Below are positions 10,243-21,537 of a stretch of 64,000 nt of DNA, in pieces. The position numbers and the translations under genes were made by a program. The stretch spans positions 1 through 64,000 of the forward strand of contig NZ_BMOM01000007.1 in the NCBI RefSeq assembly GCF_014647075.1. Direction: 5' to 3'. Origin of the DNA: Deinococcus aerophilus. GTDB taxonomy: Bacteria > Deinococcota > Deinococci > Deinococcales > Deinococcaceae. Positions within the stretch are counted from its first letter, which is position 1; each line of letters begins with the position of its first letter. The notes beneath the pieces are model-generated. The model saw only the letters and a list, made by a program, of their open reading frames with translations. It did not search any database and had not been told where the DNA came from.

Positions 10243-10643
10243 GCCCCCTGCGGTGGCCCGAAGGCCTGTCCGATACAACGGCCCTGCCCTTTCACGTATG
10301 GCGGATCATGGACCTGATCAACGGCGAGCGCAGCGCCGAGGCGGTCGCGCGGCTGGGCAACCTGAGCGTGACCGAGCTGCAGCGCCACATGGAAGAGGCC
10401 CAGCGCTGGATCAGCCGGGCCAGACAGCACGAGCAGCCGGTGACGCCGGAACTGATCCGCACGGTAACGCAGTGCCTGACCCTGGTCGTCGGTCCGATGG
10501 CGGCGCTGATGGTCGATGAAGCGCTGGATGAACCGGGCCGGCAGGCCAGCGTGAGCGCCCTGCTCTCGGAACTGGCCGGTCAACTCAGCCCCGAGCAGTT
10601 GCAGGCCTTTGCGCGCCAGCTGCGCGAGCGGGGTCTGGCATGA
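10239..10643 (+). CDS. winged-helix-like/GPMA-motif protein, unknown function
   Basis: 134 residues. Residues 15-60 (FHVWRIMDLINGERSAEAV, LSVTELQRHMEEAQRW) look like the degenerate winged-helix module that often follows DUF4388 domains. Residues 70-134 carry TLVVGPMAALMVDEAL followed by a leucine-rich helix pair (LLSELAGQLSPEQLQAFAR); this pattern resembles a domain found at the ends of some bacterial kinases and response regulators (I believe DUF8082). The ATG overlaps the previous stop by 4 nt. The protein is cytosolic and likely works with its two neighbours. Confidence 0.72.
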   Translation: MSPLRWPEGLSDTTALPFHVWRIMDLINGERSAEAVARLGNLSVTELQRHMEEAQRWISRARQHEQPVTPELIRTVTQCLTLVVGPMAALMVDEALDEPGRQASVSALLSELAGQLSPEQLQAFARQLRERGLA

Positions 10644-10743
10644 CCCGTCTGCGCTGGCAGGGGCCACCTCCGGCACCGGGCACCACAGGCCGGACCGCGT
10701 CCCAGCACACCGTGACGCGCAGCATCAAGGGAGAATAACCAGC

Positions 10744-12303
10744 ATGAAATACACCATCGTGATCCGGCAGCCGGTGGACGCCGCACGGCAACCCGAACTG
10801 GAACAGCAGCTGATTGACCGCTTTGGTCTGAATGCCGAGCAGGCACGGAAGCTGGCGGCCCGGCGTGCGGGGCGGTTGATGAAGCCCACCTCCCGCGCCC
10901 GCGCGGAACTGCTGCTCAGCGTGTTCCAGTCGGTGGACGCAGAGGTCGCGCTGGAAACGGTCCACGAGGACACCCAGCAGCTGTCCGAGCCGTTTCAGGG
11001 AGTCGCCCCCCTCCCCACCGCCCGGCGCGTCGCCGATCCCCACGACGACACCCTGCTTGCGCCCCTGCTGCCGGCAACCGCCTGGCCCTCTCCCATGGCT
11101 CCTGTGTCCAGCGCGCCCGAACCCTCCGGGATCACCAGCGCCGGAGCCTCCTCGGGTGGACGGACGGCCACCCTGGACGCCCCGCCCGAAACCCGGGCCA
11201 CCGCTCAGGCTTTCGGCGGCCTGACAGCTGCCCCGGACCTGTCGGTGTTTGGGGACTCCGCCGGCACTTCCTTCCCGTTCAGCAGTGACCTGCCGCCCCC
11301 GACCACCAACCCGTTCGAACCGGGCAGCCCCTCGTCTGTGGGGTCGTCTGCGGCCGCCCTGGAAGACAGCGCGTCCTCACTGCCGTCCGCCGACGTGTGG
11401 TCGGACTTTACCGGTGGCCTCGGCATGCCGGAAACCGAGACCCCGGAAACGCCGGGGACCTCGGCCGCGCCCATCGCGCCGATGCTGGTGCCCGGCGTGG
11501 GTGTGGGCGAGCTGGGCAAGGGCGCGGGGCTGCGGCGCAACAGCCTGGCCCGGCAGCTCACGCTGGGCGCCCTGGTTCCGCTGGTCCTTGCCAGCGCCGT
11601 GACGCTGGGAGTACTCGCGCTGACCCTGCCCACGATGCAGCGTCAGGTCGTGCAGGCCAACGCCCGCACAGTGGCCGCTGCCGTCGGGGCCAACCTGACC
11701 ACCGGCAGCCAGAGCCTGACCTACGCGCAGCTCGACAGCATCATCGCCGGCTCGGACGTGGGATTCGTACGGGTCGAGGTGCCGGGCGGCGCAAGCTATC
11801 TGCGCTCCAGAAACCCCGAGCTCAACGGACAGTTCAACACCCAGCTCACCGACTGGACCCGCACCCACCCCAACAGTGGCACCCTGAAGCTGGACGGCAC
11901 CGAGTACGTGGTCAGCCGGGTCACGTTCCGCGAAGACAAGCTCGGACGGGCGGTCGCCGCACCGGTCAATGCCGGAGACGACCAGTATGTCCGGCGCATC
12001 ACGGTGGGGCTGCCCAACGCCCAGGCGGCCACCAACCTGCGCAATACCCTGCTGCTGGTGCTGCTGGCCTCGCTGCTGGGCCTGGGTCTGGCCGGAGTGT
12101 TTGCCGCCCGCGCTGCCCGGCAGGTCACCGAGCCCATCCAGCGGCTGGTGCGCGCCGCCGACGCCATCAGCATGGGCGACCTGTCGCGCCCGGTGCAGGC
12201 CGCCCGCAACGACGAGATCGGGGACCTTGCCCAGGCCCTGGAACGCATGCGTCTGAGCCTGGAAGCGGCGATGGAGCGCCTGCGCCGCCGCCGCCGGAAT
12301 TAA
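10744..12303 (+). CDS. HAMP-domain membrane protein with L7/L12-CTD-like N-terminus
   Basis: 519 residues. Order: residues 1-75, an alpha/beta domain (YTIVIRQPV, RFGLNAEQARKLAARRAGR, AELLLSVFQSVDAEVALE) whose pattern resembles the C-terminal domain of ribosomal protein L7/L12; ~80-255, a Pro/Ser/Thr-rich linker; ~270-292, membrane helix; ~295-415, an extracytoplasmic sensor-like region; ~425-448, second membrane helix; then a HAMP domain (TEPIQRLVRAADAISMGDL, DEIGDLAQALERM). It ends right after HAMP with an Arg-rich tail and has no kinase, methyl-accepting or cyclase output. The start at 10744 has GGGAG upstream; longer frames run through the preceding gene. Confidence 0.82.
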   Translation: MKYTIVIRQPVDAARQPELEQQLIDRFGLNAEQARKLAARRAGRLMKPTSRARAELLLSVFQSVDAEVALETVHEDTQQLSEPFQGVAPLPTARRVADPHDDTLLAPLLPATAWPSPMAPVSSAPEPSGITSAGASSGGRTATLDAPPETRATAQAFGGLTAAPDLSVFGDSAGTSFPFSSDLPPPTTNPFEPGSPSSVGSSAAALEDSASSLPSADVWSDFTGGLGMPETETPETPGTSAAPIAPMLVPGVGVGELGKGAGLRRNSLARQLTLGALVPLVLASAVTLGVLALTLPTMQRQVVQANARTVAAAVGANLTTGSQSLTYAQLDSIIAGSDVGFVRVEVPGGASYLRSRNPELNGQFNTQLTDWTRTHPNSGTLKLDGTEYVVSRVTFREDKLGRAVAAPVNAGDDQYVRRITVGLPNAQAATNLRNTLLLVLLASLLGLGLAGVFAARAARQVTEPIQRLVRAADAISMGDLSRPVQAARNDEIGDLAQALERMRLSLEAAMERLRRRRRN

Positions 12304-12349
12304 GCGCCACGGTTGCTCGTCCAGGCCCGCAAGAGGTCGCGTTCTCCCC

Positions 12350-12399
12350 CATCCCCACAAGGCCCGCCGAGCATGAACCCGGCGGGCCTTGTGGGGATG
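12350..12399. terminator. bidirectional hairpin between convergent genes
   Basis: A 19-bp perfect stem (12350-12368 with 12381-12399) and a 12-nt loop. No T-tract on either side. Confidence 0.7.
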
Positions 12400-12415
12400 A
12401 TGTCCAGGGACGCGC

Positions 12416-12871
12416 TCAGTCGGGTTTCATGCTGTGCTTGAGATCGCGGATCTGATCGTGGCTGGCCTTGACCTGTGCGTACTGGGTTTCCACGAAGGCG
12501 CGCAGGTCGGCGGGCAGCTCCTTGTCGTCCAGCACATCCTGATAGTTCTGAATGGCCGTGTCCTCACCGCGCTCGGCCTCGGCGACCACCGCGTAATCGT
12601 CTCGGCCCGTCACCGCGTCACGCACGTTCAGCCAGGTACGGTGCAGGGCCGCGCCCACGCTGCCGCCCTCGCGGGGCTTGTCTCCCAGGCTGGCAATTTT
12701 GGCCTCGACCTCACCGGCCAGCTGGGCACGCTGGGCGCTGCGTTCGCTGAACAGACTCTTGAGCTTGGGGTCGTCGGCATGTTCGGCGGCCTCGGAAAAC
12801 CCCTTCTCGCCGTCGCGCAGGGTGCCCAGCAGATACTGCAGTTTGTCGGTGGCCTGTTCGTTGTTCATCAT
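12416..12871 (-). CDS. PA2169-family four-helix protein (DUF2383)
   Basis: 151 residues, all helical, ferritin-like four-helix layout: MNNEQATDKLQYLLGTLRDGEKGFSEA... The family shows DGxxGF near the N-terminus (here DGEKGF) and the acidic EAERGEDTAIQNYQDVL helix. Members are small soluble proteins linked to envelope or general stress. The ATG at 12871 has AAGGAG 6 nt upstream; an earlier start (12922) lies in the leader. The 5' leader contains a 7-bp hairpin. Confidence 0.85.
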   Translation of the reverse strand: MMNNEQATDKLQYLLGTLRDGEKGFSEAAEHADDPKLKSLFSERSAQRAQLAGEVEAKIASLGDKPREGGSVGAALHRTWLNVRDAVTGRDDYAVVAEAERGEDTAIQNYQDVLDDKELPADLRAFVETQYAQVKASHDQIRDLKHSMKPD

Positions 12872-12888
12872 GGGTCGCTCCTTCGGTG

Positions 12889-12910
12889 AACGCCCACTGA
12901 AACGGGCGTT
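12889..12910 (-). repeat. small inverted repeat in the PA2169-gene leader
   Basis: AACGCCC (12889-12895) and GGGCGTT (12904-12910), 8-nt loop. It lies in the transcribed leader between the -10 box and the ribosome site. Confidence 0.4.
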
Positions 12911-12922
12911 TCTCGTGCCCAC

Positions 12923-12928
12923 AGGCTA
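12923..12928 (-). promoter_or_regulatory. -10 box of the PA2169-family gene
   Basis: TAGCCT on the minus strand, about 50 nt before the start. This gene has a true leader with a ribosome site. Confidence 0.4.
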
Positions 12929-13056
12929 GGGAGTGCAGGTCGACAAACCATTGCGCTGGCATAAGACGCCATTCACACAGCCTTGAACTGGTCTTGAGGC
13001 TTGGAGACGCCCGGCCCCCGACTGACTTTCTTGCAGTTGCGCTGAAGGTTCTGACC

Positions 13057-13062
13057 TAGCCT
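13057..13062 (+). promoter_or_regulatory. -10 box of the DUF2071 gene
   Basis: TAGCCT, 7 nt before the ATG at 13070. Confidence 0.6.
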
Positions 13063-13069
13063 CTGGCCC

Positions 13070-13786
13070 ATGTCCTCCACCCCCACCGCCAGTCACCCCT
13101 GGATTCTGCGCATGGCCTGGCACGACCTGTGCTTCATGCACTGGCCCGTGGACCCCGACACCCTGGCACGCACCCTGCCCCCCGGTGTGGTCCTCGACAC
13201 CTACCGTGGCCAGGCGTGGCTGGGCGCGGTGCCGTTTCGCATGGCAGACGTGGCCCCGCGCGGGGTGCCGGGCGTGCCGGGGCTGAGCGCCTTTCCCGAG
13301 CTGAACCTGCGCACCTACGTAACGGCCGGGGGCGAAGCGGGGGTGTGGTTCTACAGCCTGGACGCCGCGCAGCCCCTGGCCGTGCGCCTGGCGCGGCAGT
13401 TCTTTCATCTTCCGTACTTTGACGCCCGGATGTGGGTGTCGCGCGAGAACGGCGTCACCCGTTACGCCAGCCTGCGCACCCACCGTCAGGCTCCGCCCGG
13501 CCGGTTTGCCGCCGCGTACCGGCCCGTCGGCGACCCCATCAGCGCGCCGCCCGGCAGCCTGGAAGACTGGCTGACCAACCGGCTGAACCTGTACAGCGCC
13601 GATCCGCGCGGGCGGGTGTACCGGGGCCGCATCGAGCATGATGTGTGGCCGCTGCGCCGGGCCGAGGCGGTCATCCGCCACAACACGCTGGCCGCGCCGC
13701 TGGGACTGGACCTGGGCGGAGAACCCCACCTGCTGCACGCCGGGGAACTGCGCGTGCGGGCAAGGGGGCTGGAGCGGGTGCGGTAG
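13070..13786 (+). CDS. DUF2071 (YqjF-like) protein
   Basis: 238 residues. Recognisable family pattern: an N-terminal WHDLCFMHWPVDPDTLARTL, the conserved LPPGVVLDTYRGQAWLGAVPF segment (LPPGVVLDTYRG, AWLGAVPFRM), then PELNLRTYVT and GVWFYSLDAAQPLAVRLAR. The family has an acetoacetate decarboxylase-like fold, but no reaction has been established that I can name. Cytosolic, monocistronic, leaderless start. Confidence 0.88.
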   Translation: MSSTPTASHPWILRMAWHDLCFMHWPVDPDTLARTLPPGVVLDTYRGQAWLGAVPFRMADVAPRGVPGVPGLSAFPELNLRTYVTAGGEAGVWFYSLDAAQPLAVRLARQFFHLPYFDARMWVSRENGVTRYASLRTHRQAPPGRFAAAYRPVGDPISAPPGSLEDWLTNRLNLYSADPRGRVYRGRIEHDVWPLRRAEAVIRHNTLAAPLGLDLGGEPHLLHAGELRVRARGLERVR

Positions 13787-13807
13787 GGCGGGCCCCCTCC
13801 ACCACCT

Positions 13808-14803
13808 TCAGGCGTCCGGGTTGTCCAGGCTCAGGCGAAACGGCTCCTTCAGGCCTGCCTCTGCCGTCTGGCGGGCCACGGCGGGCACATGGTTCAGGGC
13901 CAGCACCGCGCGGTAGGTCCGCACGGCCAGCTCGCGGTCGCCCAGCGCGTCGCGTACCTGCCCCAGCCGCGCCAGGGTCAGCCCGGCCAGACTGCGGGGC
14001 AGCTCGCCCTGCAGGGCGTGGGCGGCCCGTTCCAGCCGTTCGCGGGCCCCCGCCAGGTCCCCCACAGCCAGATAAATGCTGGCGGCGGCGGCGTGCAGTT
14101 CGGCAGGCGGTGTCACCGCGTCCGGTCGTCCGGTCGTTCCGGTTTCCCGGTCCAGGGCCGTGAGCAGGGCGTTCAGGTCGTCATCCTCCTGCAACCGCCA
14201 CGCGCGGTCGGCCAGGGCGCGCAGGCGGCTGGTCTCACCGGGGGTGAAGGTGTCCAGGCTGGGCACACGTGCGCCGGGCAGCAGCGCCAGCAACTCCGGC
14301 AGGTCATCCAGCGGGACGAGCACCACCCCGCGATGGCCCGCCAGCCGCGCGGCAAGCTCCGAGAGCCGCCGCGCCCGCCAGCACGTTCCTGGTCCCTCGT
14401 CCAGCGCTCCGCGCACCGTCTGGTGGTAGGTCTGCACAGCGTCCAGCATCTCGGGGGCCAGAACACCGTGGGCGGTCAGGGGCCGGATGAGCAGCGCGGC
14501 GAGGTCGCGCTCGGCCTGCCCCACCTGCCTCAGCCGGTCGCGGCCCTGGGGGTACTGCTGCAGGAAGGTCTGCAGCTGCGCGTGTTCGGCCTCGGCCCAG
14601 GCCCAGTCGGCCGTGAAGCCCTCCTGAATTCGTATGCGCGCGGCGGGCAGGGCGTCGCGCAGCGGGTGATCGGGGTCGGGGTCGGTGGCCCAGAGAACGT
14701 CCCCTTCTCCCAGGTGCAACAAAATCTCCACCACGGTTCCGGCGTTGTACTGCGGATGCAGACGCAACAGGTCGCCCAGATCGGGCAGCAGCACCACACT
14801 CAT
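13808..14803 (-). CDS. TPR-containing protein, unknown function
   Basis: 331 residues, no signal or membrane segment. The N-terminal ~190 residues are unassigned ([18 protein letters not shown]...). From ~230 to 320 there are helix pairs of TPR type ([40 protein letters not shown]). Its ATG overlaps the stop of the PH-domain gene (ATGA at 14800-14803), which in turn overlaps rel. All three are probably one transcript starting at rel. Confidence 0.75.
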   Translation of the reverse strand: MSVVLLPDLGDLLRLHPQYNAGTVVEILLHLGEGDVLWATDPDPDHPLRDALPAARIRIQEGFTADWAWAEAEHAQLQTFLQQYPQGRDRLRQVGQAERDLAALLIRPLTAHGVLAPEMLDAVQTYHQTVRGALDEGPGTCWRARRLSELAARLAGHRGVVLVPLDDLPELLALLPGARVPSLDTFTPGETSRLRALADRAWRLQEDDDLNALLTALDRETGTTGRPDAVTPPAELHAAAASIYLAVGDLAGARERLERAAHALQGELPRSLAGLTLARLGQVRDALGDRELAVRTYRAVLALNHVPAVARQTAEAGLKEPFRLSLDNPDA

Positions 14804-15323
14804 GAGGTGACCTGTGCGCCGCGCCGCGCGAGTTCTGCCAGGAACGCACCCGGATCGGCGGGCGTCAGGAAGTAGTGACGGCTTCCCGACTGCAGCAGCA
14901 CGCCGCCCCGGCCCCTTGATGCGGCCGCCAGCACCCGCCTGACGCCCTGCTCATCATGGGCCAGAAGAAAATGACCACTCAGGTACCCCGGCAGCCCGGT
15001 CCCGAAGGTGCGGAGGCCCAGTATGCCGGAGGTGGTCCTGGCGCTGAGCTCCGAGTAGGGCAGCCGGGTCTGGTTCAGAGCGCGCTGGATCACCACGGCG
15101 TCCGGGGTCAGGGTATAGGCCAGGCGGCGCGGGGCCAGCAGGAACCAGGCAAGCAGCGCCAGCGCCAGAACAACCGCCGCGCCCCGCTGCAGTGGAGTGC
15201 TGTCCTCGTCGGGAATGAACGCCCCCGCCATCAGCAGCGCAGGCACGCCCCAGGTCACGGCGCGCAAGACGGGCGAGGCCGGGGCCGCCGCCACCGGAAC
15301 GCTGCGCCCCTGCACGGGCCCCA

Positions 15324-15327
<4 letters not shown>
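14800..15327 (-). CDS. membrane-anchored bacterial PH-domain protein
   Basis: 175 residues. Two membrane helices at about 22-41 and 48-66 are followed by a bacterial PH-like domain: [40 protein letters not shown] and [20 protein letters not shown]. This is the layout of small bPH membrane proteins. It overlaps the rel stop (ATGA, 15324-15327), so its expression follows Rel. Function unknown. Confidence 0.8.
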
Positions 15328-17621
<2,294 letters not shown>

Positions 17622-17628
17622 GCCCGGC

Positions 17629-17634
17629 ACAATA
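17629..17634 (-). promoter_or_regulatory. -10 box of rel
   Basis: TATTGT on the minus strand, 7 nt before the in-frame GTG at 17621. Confidence 0.5.
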
Positions 17635-17762
17635 GCGCGCCCGGCGCGCGGTCATTCCGCATCAGTGCCCAGTGCGCTGCAAACCCCAGGGCGCAGCCCA
17701 CGGGCGTCCCGCAAAAGCGCCCACCGGAAGGGCGGGCGCAGATAAGGTGAGTGCAGGAGCTG

Positions 17763-17867
17763 TCAGCGCCGGTCGCGCACGCGAACAGGAATGGGCACTG
17801 GCTGGGGGTGCGGCTGGCCCCTCAGGACCTCCCGGAGCCAGTCAATAAATTCGCGCAGGCCATTCAT
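17763..17867 (-). CDS. 34-residue leaderless microprotein
   Basis: MNGLREFIDWLREVLRGQPH followed by a Pro/Val/Arg-rich tail ending VRVRDRR. The first 17 residues form an amphipathic helix (hydrophobic L, F, I, W, L, V, L on one side), suggesting membrane-surface binding, and the tail is basic. A TACACT -10 box lies 6 nt before the ATG and the frame ends cleanly at TGA. It sits between rel and a divergent nucleoside hydrolase. Function unknown. Confidence 0.55.
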   Translation of the reverse strand: MNGLREFIDWLREVLRGQPHPQPVPIPVRVRDRR

Positions 17868-17873
17868 GACCCC

Positions 17874-17879
17874 AGTGTA
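17874..17879 (-). promoter_or_regulatory. -10 box of the 34-residue ORF
   Basis: TACACT on the minus strand, 6 nt before the ATG at 17867. Confidence 0.55.
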
Positions 17880-17941
17880 CCGGCCCCTGCCTGACACAGA
17901 TGGCACGGAGCTTACGATGGAATTGAAAGATGGGCGACACC

Positions 17942-17947
17942 TAAACT
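17942..17947 (+). promoter_or_regulatory. -10 box upstream of the first nucleoside hydrolase
   Basis: TAAACT. The nearest start codon, ATG 17953 (5 nt away), is out of frame and opens a six-codon ORF that stops over the in-frame ATG at 17970. Confidence 0.45.
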
Positions 17948-17960
17948 GAGGAATGACACA

Positions 17961-18905
17961 ATGCCCGGCATGATCCCGCCCACGCCCGTGATTCTGGACG
18001 GCGACCCCGGACACGACGACGCCATCAACATCCTGCTCGCGCTGGCCAGCCCGGAACTGGACGTGCTGGGCATCGGCACGGTGTTTGGCAATGTGGGCCT
18101 GGAACACACCACCCGCAACGCCCTGGTCACCCGCGAACTGACCAGACATTCCGTGCCCATCTACGCCGGAGCCGACCGGCCGCTGGTGGCCCCGCGCATC
18201 AGCGCCGAGGCTGTTCACGGGCACAGCGGGCTGGACGGCCCGCATCTGCCCCCTCCCCAACGGGGCGCGGAGGCCGGTCACGCCGCCCGCTTCATCATCG
18301 AGGCGGTGCGGGCCCGGCCCGGAGAGATCACGCTGCTGCCCACCGGGCCGCTGACCAACCTGGCCCTGGCCCTGCGTCTCGCCCCGGACATCGCGCCGCT
18401 GATCCGGCAGGTGGTCTGGATGGGCGGCAGCACCGACACGGGCAACTGGACGCCCGCCGCCGAATTCAACGCCCTGGCCGATCCCCACGCCGCGCATATC
18501 GTCTTTTCCTCCGGCGTGCCGCTGACCATGTTCGGCCTGAATGTCACGCACCAGGCCATCGCACACCCCGCCCGCGTGCAGGCCTTCCGGAATCTGGGCA
18601 CGCGGGCGGGCGAGTTCGTGGCCGTGCTGCTGGAATTCTTCGCCGAACACCACCGCGAGCGCTACGGCTGGGACGGCGGCGCGCTGCACGACCCCATGAC
18701 GGCGGCGTGGCTGCTGCGCCCGGACCTGTTTGTCTCGCGTTCCATGTATGTGGAGATAGACCTGACCGATGGCCCCAGCGCGGGCCGGACCGTGGCGGAT
18801 GTCTGGCATGTCACCGGGCGGCCACAGAACGTGCAGGTCGTGACGCAGGTGGACGCCGACGGATTTTTCGCGCTGCTGGTGGAGCGGATCAAACGGTACC
18901 CGTAG
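17961..18905 (+). CDS. inosine/uridine-preferring nucleoside hydrolase
   Basis: 314 residues. Cleaves the N-glycosidic bond of ribonucleosides, giving base and ribose for salvage. The calcium site motif ILDGDPGHDDAINILLAL is intact (DGDPGHDDA, residues 12-20). [20 protein letters not shown] (second metal/ribose contact) and the C-terminal GALHDPMTAAW (catalytic His region) are also present. GAGG lies 9 nt before ATG 17961; ATG 17970, after a coupled mini-ORF, is equally possible. A paralogue lies at 44180. Substrate preference (purine or pyrimidine) is not clear from the sequence. Confidence 0.93.
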   Translation: MPGMIPPTPVILDGDPGHDDAINILLALASPELDVLGIGTVFGNVGLEHTTRNALVTRELTRHSVPIYAGADRPLVAPRISAEAVHGHSGLDGPHLPPPQRGAEAGHAARFIIEAVRARPGEITLLPTGPLTNLALALRLAPDIAPLIRQVVWMGGSTDTGNWTPAAEFNALADPHAAHIVFSSGVPLTMFGLNVTHQAIAHPARVQAFRNLGTRAGEFVAVLLEFFAEHHRERYGWDGGALHDPMTAAWLLRPDLFVSRSMYVEIDLTDGPSAGRTVADVWHVTGRPQNVQVVTQVDADGFFALLVERIKRYP

Positions 18906-19004
18906 ACGTATGGAAGGGCTGCCCCACAGGACCATGCCGGGGGAATACCCTGGGGACAGCTCCAAAGGTGGGCAGAACATGAGGGCACCGATCCGTGGGA
19001 TGTT

Positions 19005-19010
19005 TAATAT
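19005..19010 (+). promoter_or_regulatory. -10 box of the GGDEF gene
   Basis: TAATAT, 7 nt before ATG 19018. It lies inside the longer frame starting at 18910 and so argues against that start. Confidence 0.6.
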
Positions 19011-19017
19011 GAAACAT

Positions 19018-20166
19018 ATGTCGCCGCGCCCTCCGGACCGTCGGGTTGGACCGCACGTCACAGAGCGTGCTGCCGTGGTTCCCGAGCAGGAATTGCGGCA
19101 GGCGCTGCACCGGCGGCTGGCGCTGATGACCCTGGCATGCGGTCTGCCGGTGATCGCCGTGCTGTGGGGCGTTGAGTTGCGCAAGGAAACGCCCAGTCCA
19201 GAGCTGCTGGGCTTTTATCCCACGCTGTCGCTGCTGTGCCTGTGGGCGGTGTACTGGGTCTCCCGGGGCCGCCCGGTGGACCTGCTGCTCAGGGTCATTT
19301 TTACCCTGAACCTGGTATTTATTCTCGAGCAGTCCTACTTTGGAAGTGCCGCCGTCCAGAACTCATCGGCCCAGGGCAACCTGAATCTCTATCTGATGCT
19401 CATTGCCAACACGATCATCAGTTACCTGATCTTCAATATCCGGCCGGCCGGCATCCTGACTCTGGGCGCTTTCATCGCCTCCTTCGGCCTGACCGTGCTG
19501 TCTTTCGCGCTGAACGGAGCGCTGCGACAGCTGCTGTTCACCCTGCAGCTGCAGGTGTCGACCGGAGCCATCCTGCTGCTCGTTCATGCGCTGGCATGGT
19601 ACAAGGACAGGTTCACCACGCAGTCGCACGAACAGCGTGTGCTGGAATACGAGGCCTCCACCGACCCGCTGACCGGCCTGCCCAACCGCCGCAGCTTGTA
19701 CCGGCAGATTGAGGGCCTGCTGCGGGATGAAGAGCGGGGAGACTGTGGCAGCGTGATCCTGTTCGACATTGACCACTTCAAGCGGGTCAACGACCTGTAC
19801 GGCCACCCGACCGGCGACGGTGCGCTGCTGCACATCGCTGGATTGCTGACGGATTTTGCCCGGCCGGAAGACACCCCGGGCCGCTGGGGCGGTGAGGAGT
19901 TCATGCTCGTGCTGCCGCACACGCCCGCAGAGGCCGCCGCCGCCCTGGCTGAGCAGCTCAGGGCTACCCTGAGCGCCGCGCCCTACGACCCGGTGGGACA
20001 GATCACCGCCAGCTTCGGGGTGGCCGCCTGCCTGCCGGGAGACACCCTGACCCGGCTGACCACCCGCGCCGACAGCGCCCTGTACCGCGCCAAGCAGGAG
20101 GGCCGCAACCGCGTGGTCCTCGCCGACCCCGACCGGATGCCCGACCATACCTTCCTGACCGCCTGA
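19018..20166 (+). CDS. membrane-bound diguanylate cyclase (GGDEF)
   Basis: 382 residues. An N-terminal region with about six membrane helices (35-225) resembles the sensor part of MASE-type cyclases. The GGDEF domain follows: DPLTGLPNRRSLYRQIE, VILFDIDHFKRVNDLYGHPTG and GRWGGEEFMLVLP. The active-site GGEEF loop is intact, so it should make c-di-GMP from GTP. An inhibitory I-site (RPED) stands exactly five residues before GGEEF. The start follows a -10 box, shortening a 418-residue frame by 36 residues. Confidence 0.9.
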   Translation: MSPRPPDRRVGPHVTERAAVVPEQELRQALHRRLALMTLACGLPVIAVLWGVELRKETPSPELLGFYPTLSLLCLWAVYWVSRGRPVDLLLRVIFTLNLVFILEQSYFGSAAVQNSSAQGNLNLYLMLIANTIISYLIFNIRPAGILTLGAFIASFGLTVLSFALNGALRQLLFTLQLQVSTGAILLLVHALAWYKDRFTTQSHEQRVLEYEASTDPLTGLPNRRSLYRQIEGLLRDEERGDCGSVILFDIDHFKRVNDLYGHPTGDGALLHIAGLLTDFARPEDTPGRWGGEEFMLVLPHTPAEAAAALAEQLRATLSAAPYDPVGQITASFGVAACLPGDTLTRLTTRADSALYRAKQEGRNRVVLADPDRMPDHTFLTA

Positions 20167-20198
20167 TCTGCCGGGCCGCAGGCCGTGGACGCGGAACA

Positions 20199-20240
20199 CA
20201 GGGGCAGGGCCGCTCCCTTCCGGAACCGGCCCTGCCCCTG
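20199..20240. terminator. bidirectional hairpin between convergent genes
   Basis: A 13-bp perfect stem (20199-20211 with 20228-20240), extendable by one pair, with no T-tract. It separates the GGDEF and acyl-CoA dehydrogenase genes. Confidence 0.6.
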
Positions 20241-20262
20241 CGGGTACTCCGCGCGGGTCTGC

Positions 20263-21474
<1,212 letters not shown>

Positions 21475-21537
21475 GGTGGTGCCTCCGGGTAGTGAAGAGA
21501 AGAAGGGAGATGGAGCAGAAAACGGTGAAGCTGGCGG

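Noticed and set aside
17763..19184. 473-codon minus-strand ORF
   Set aside because: Only its last 34 codons, with their own promoter, look real. The rest is antisense to the nucleoside hydrolase.
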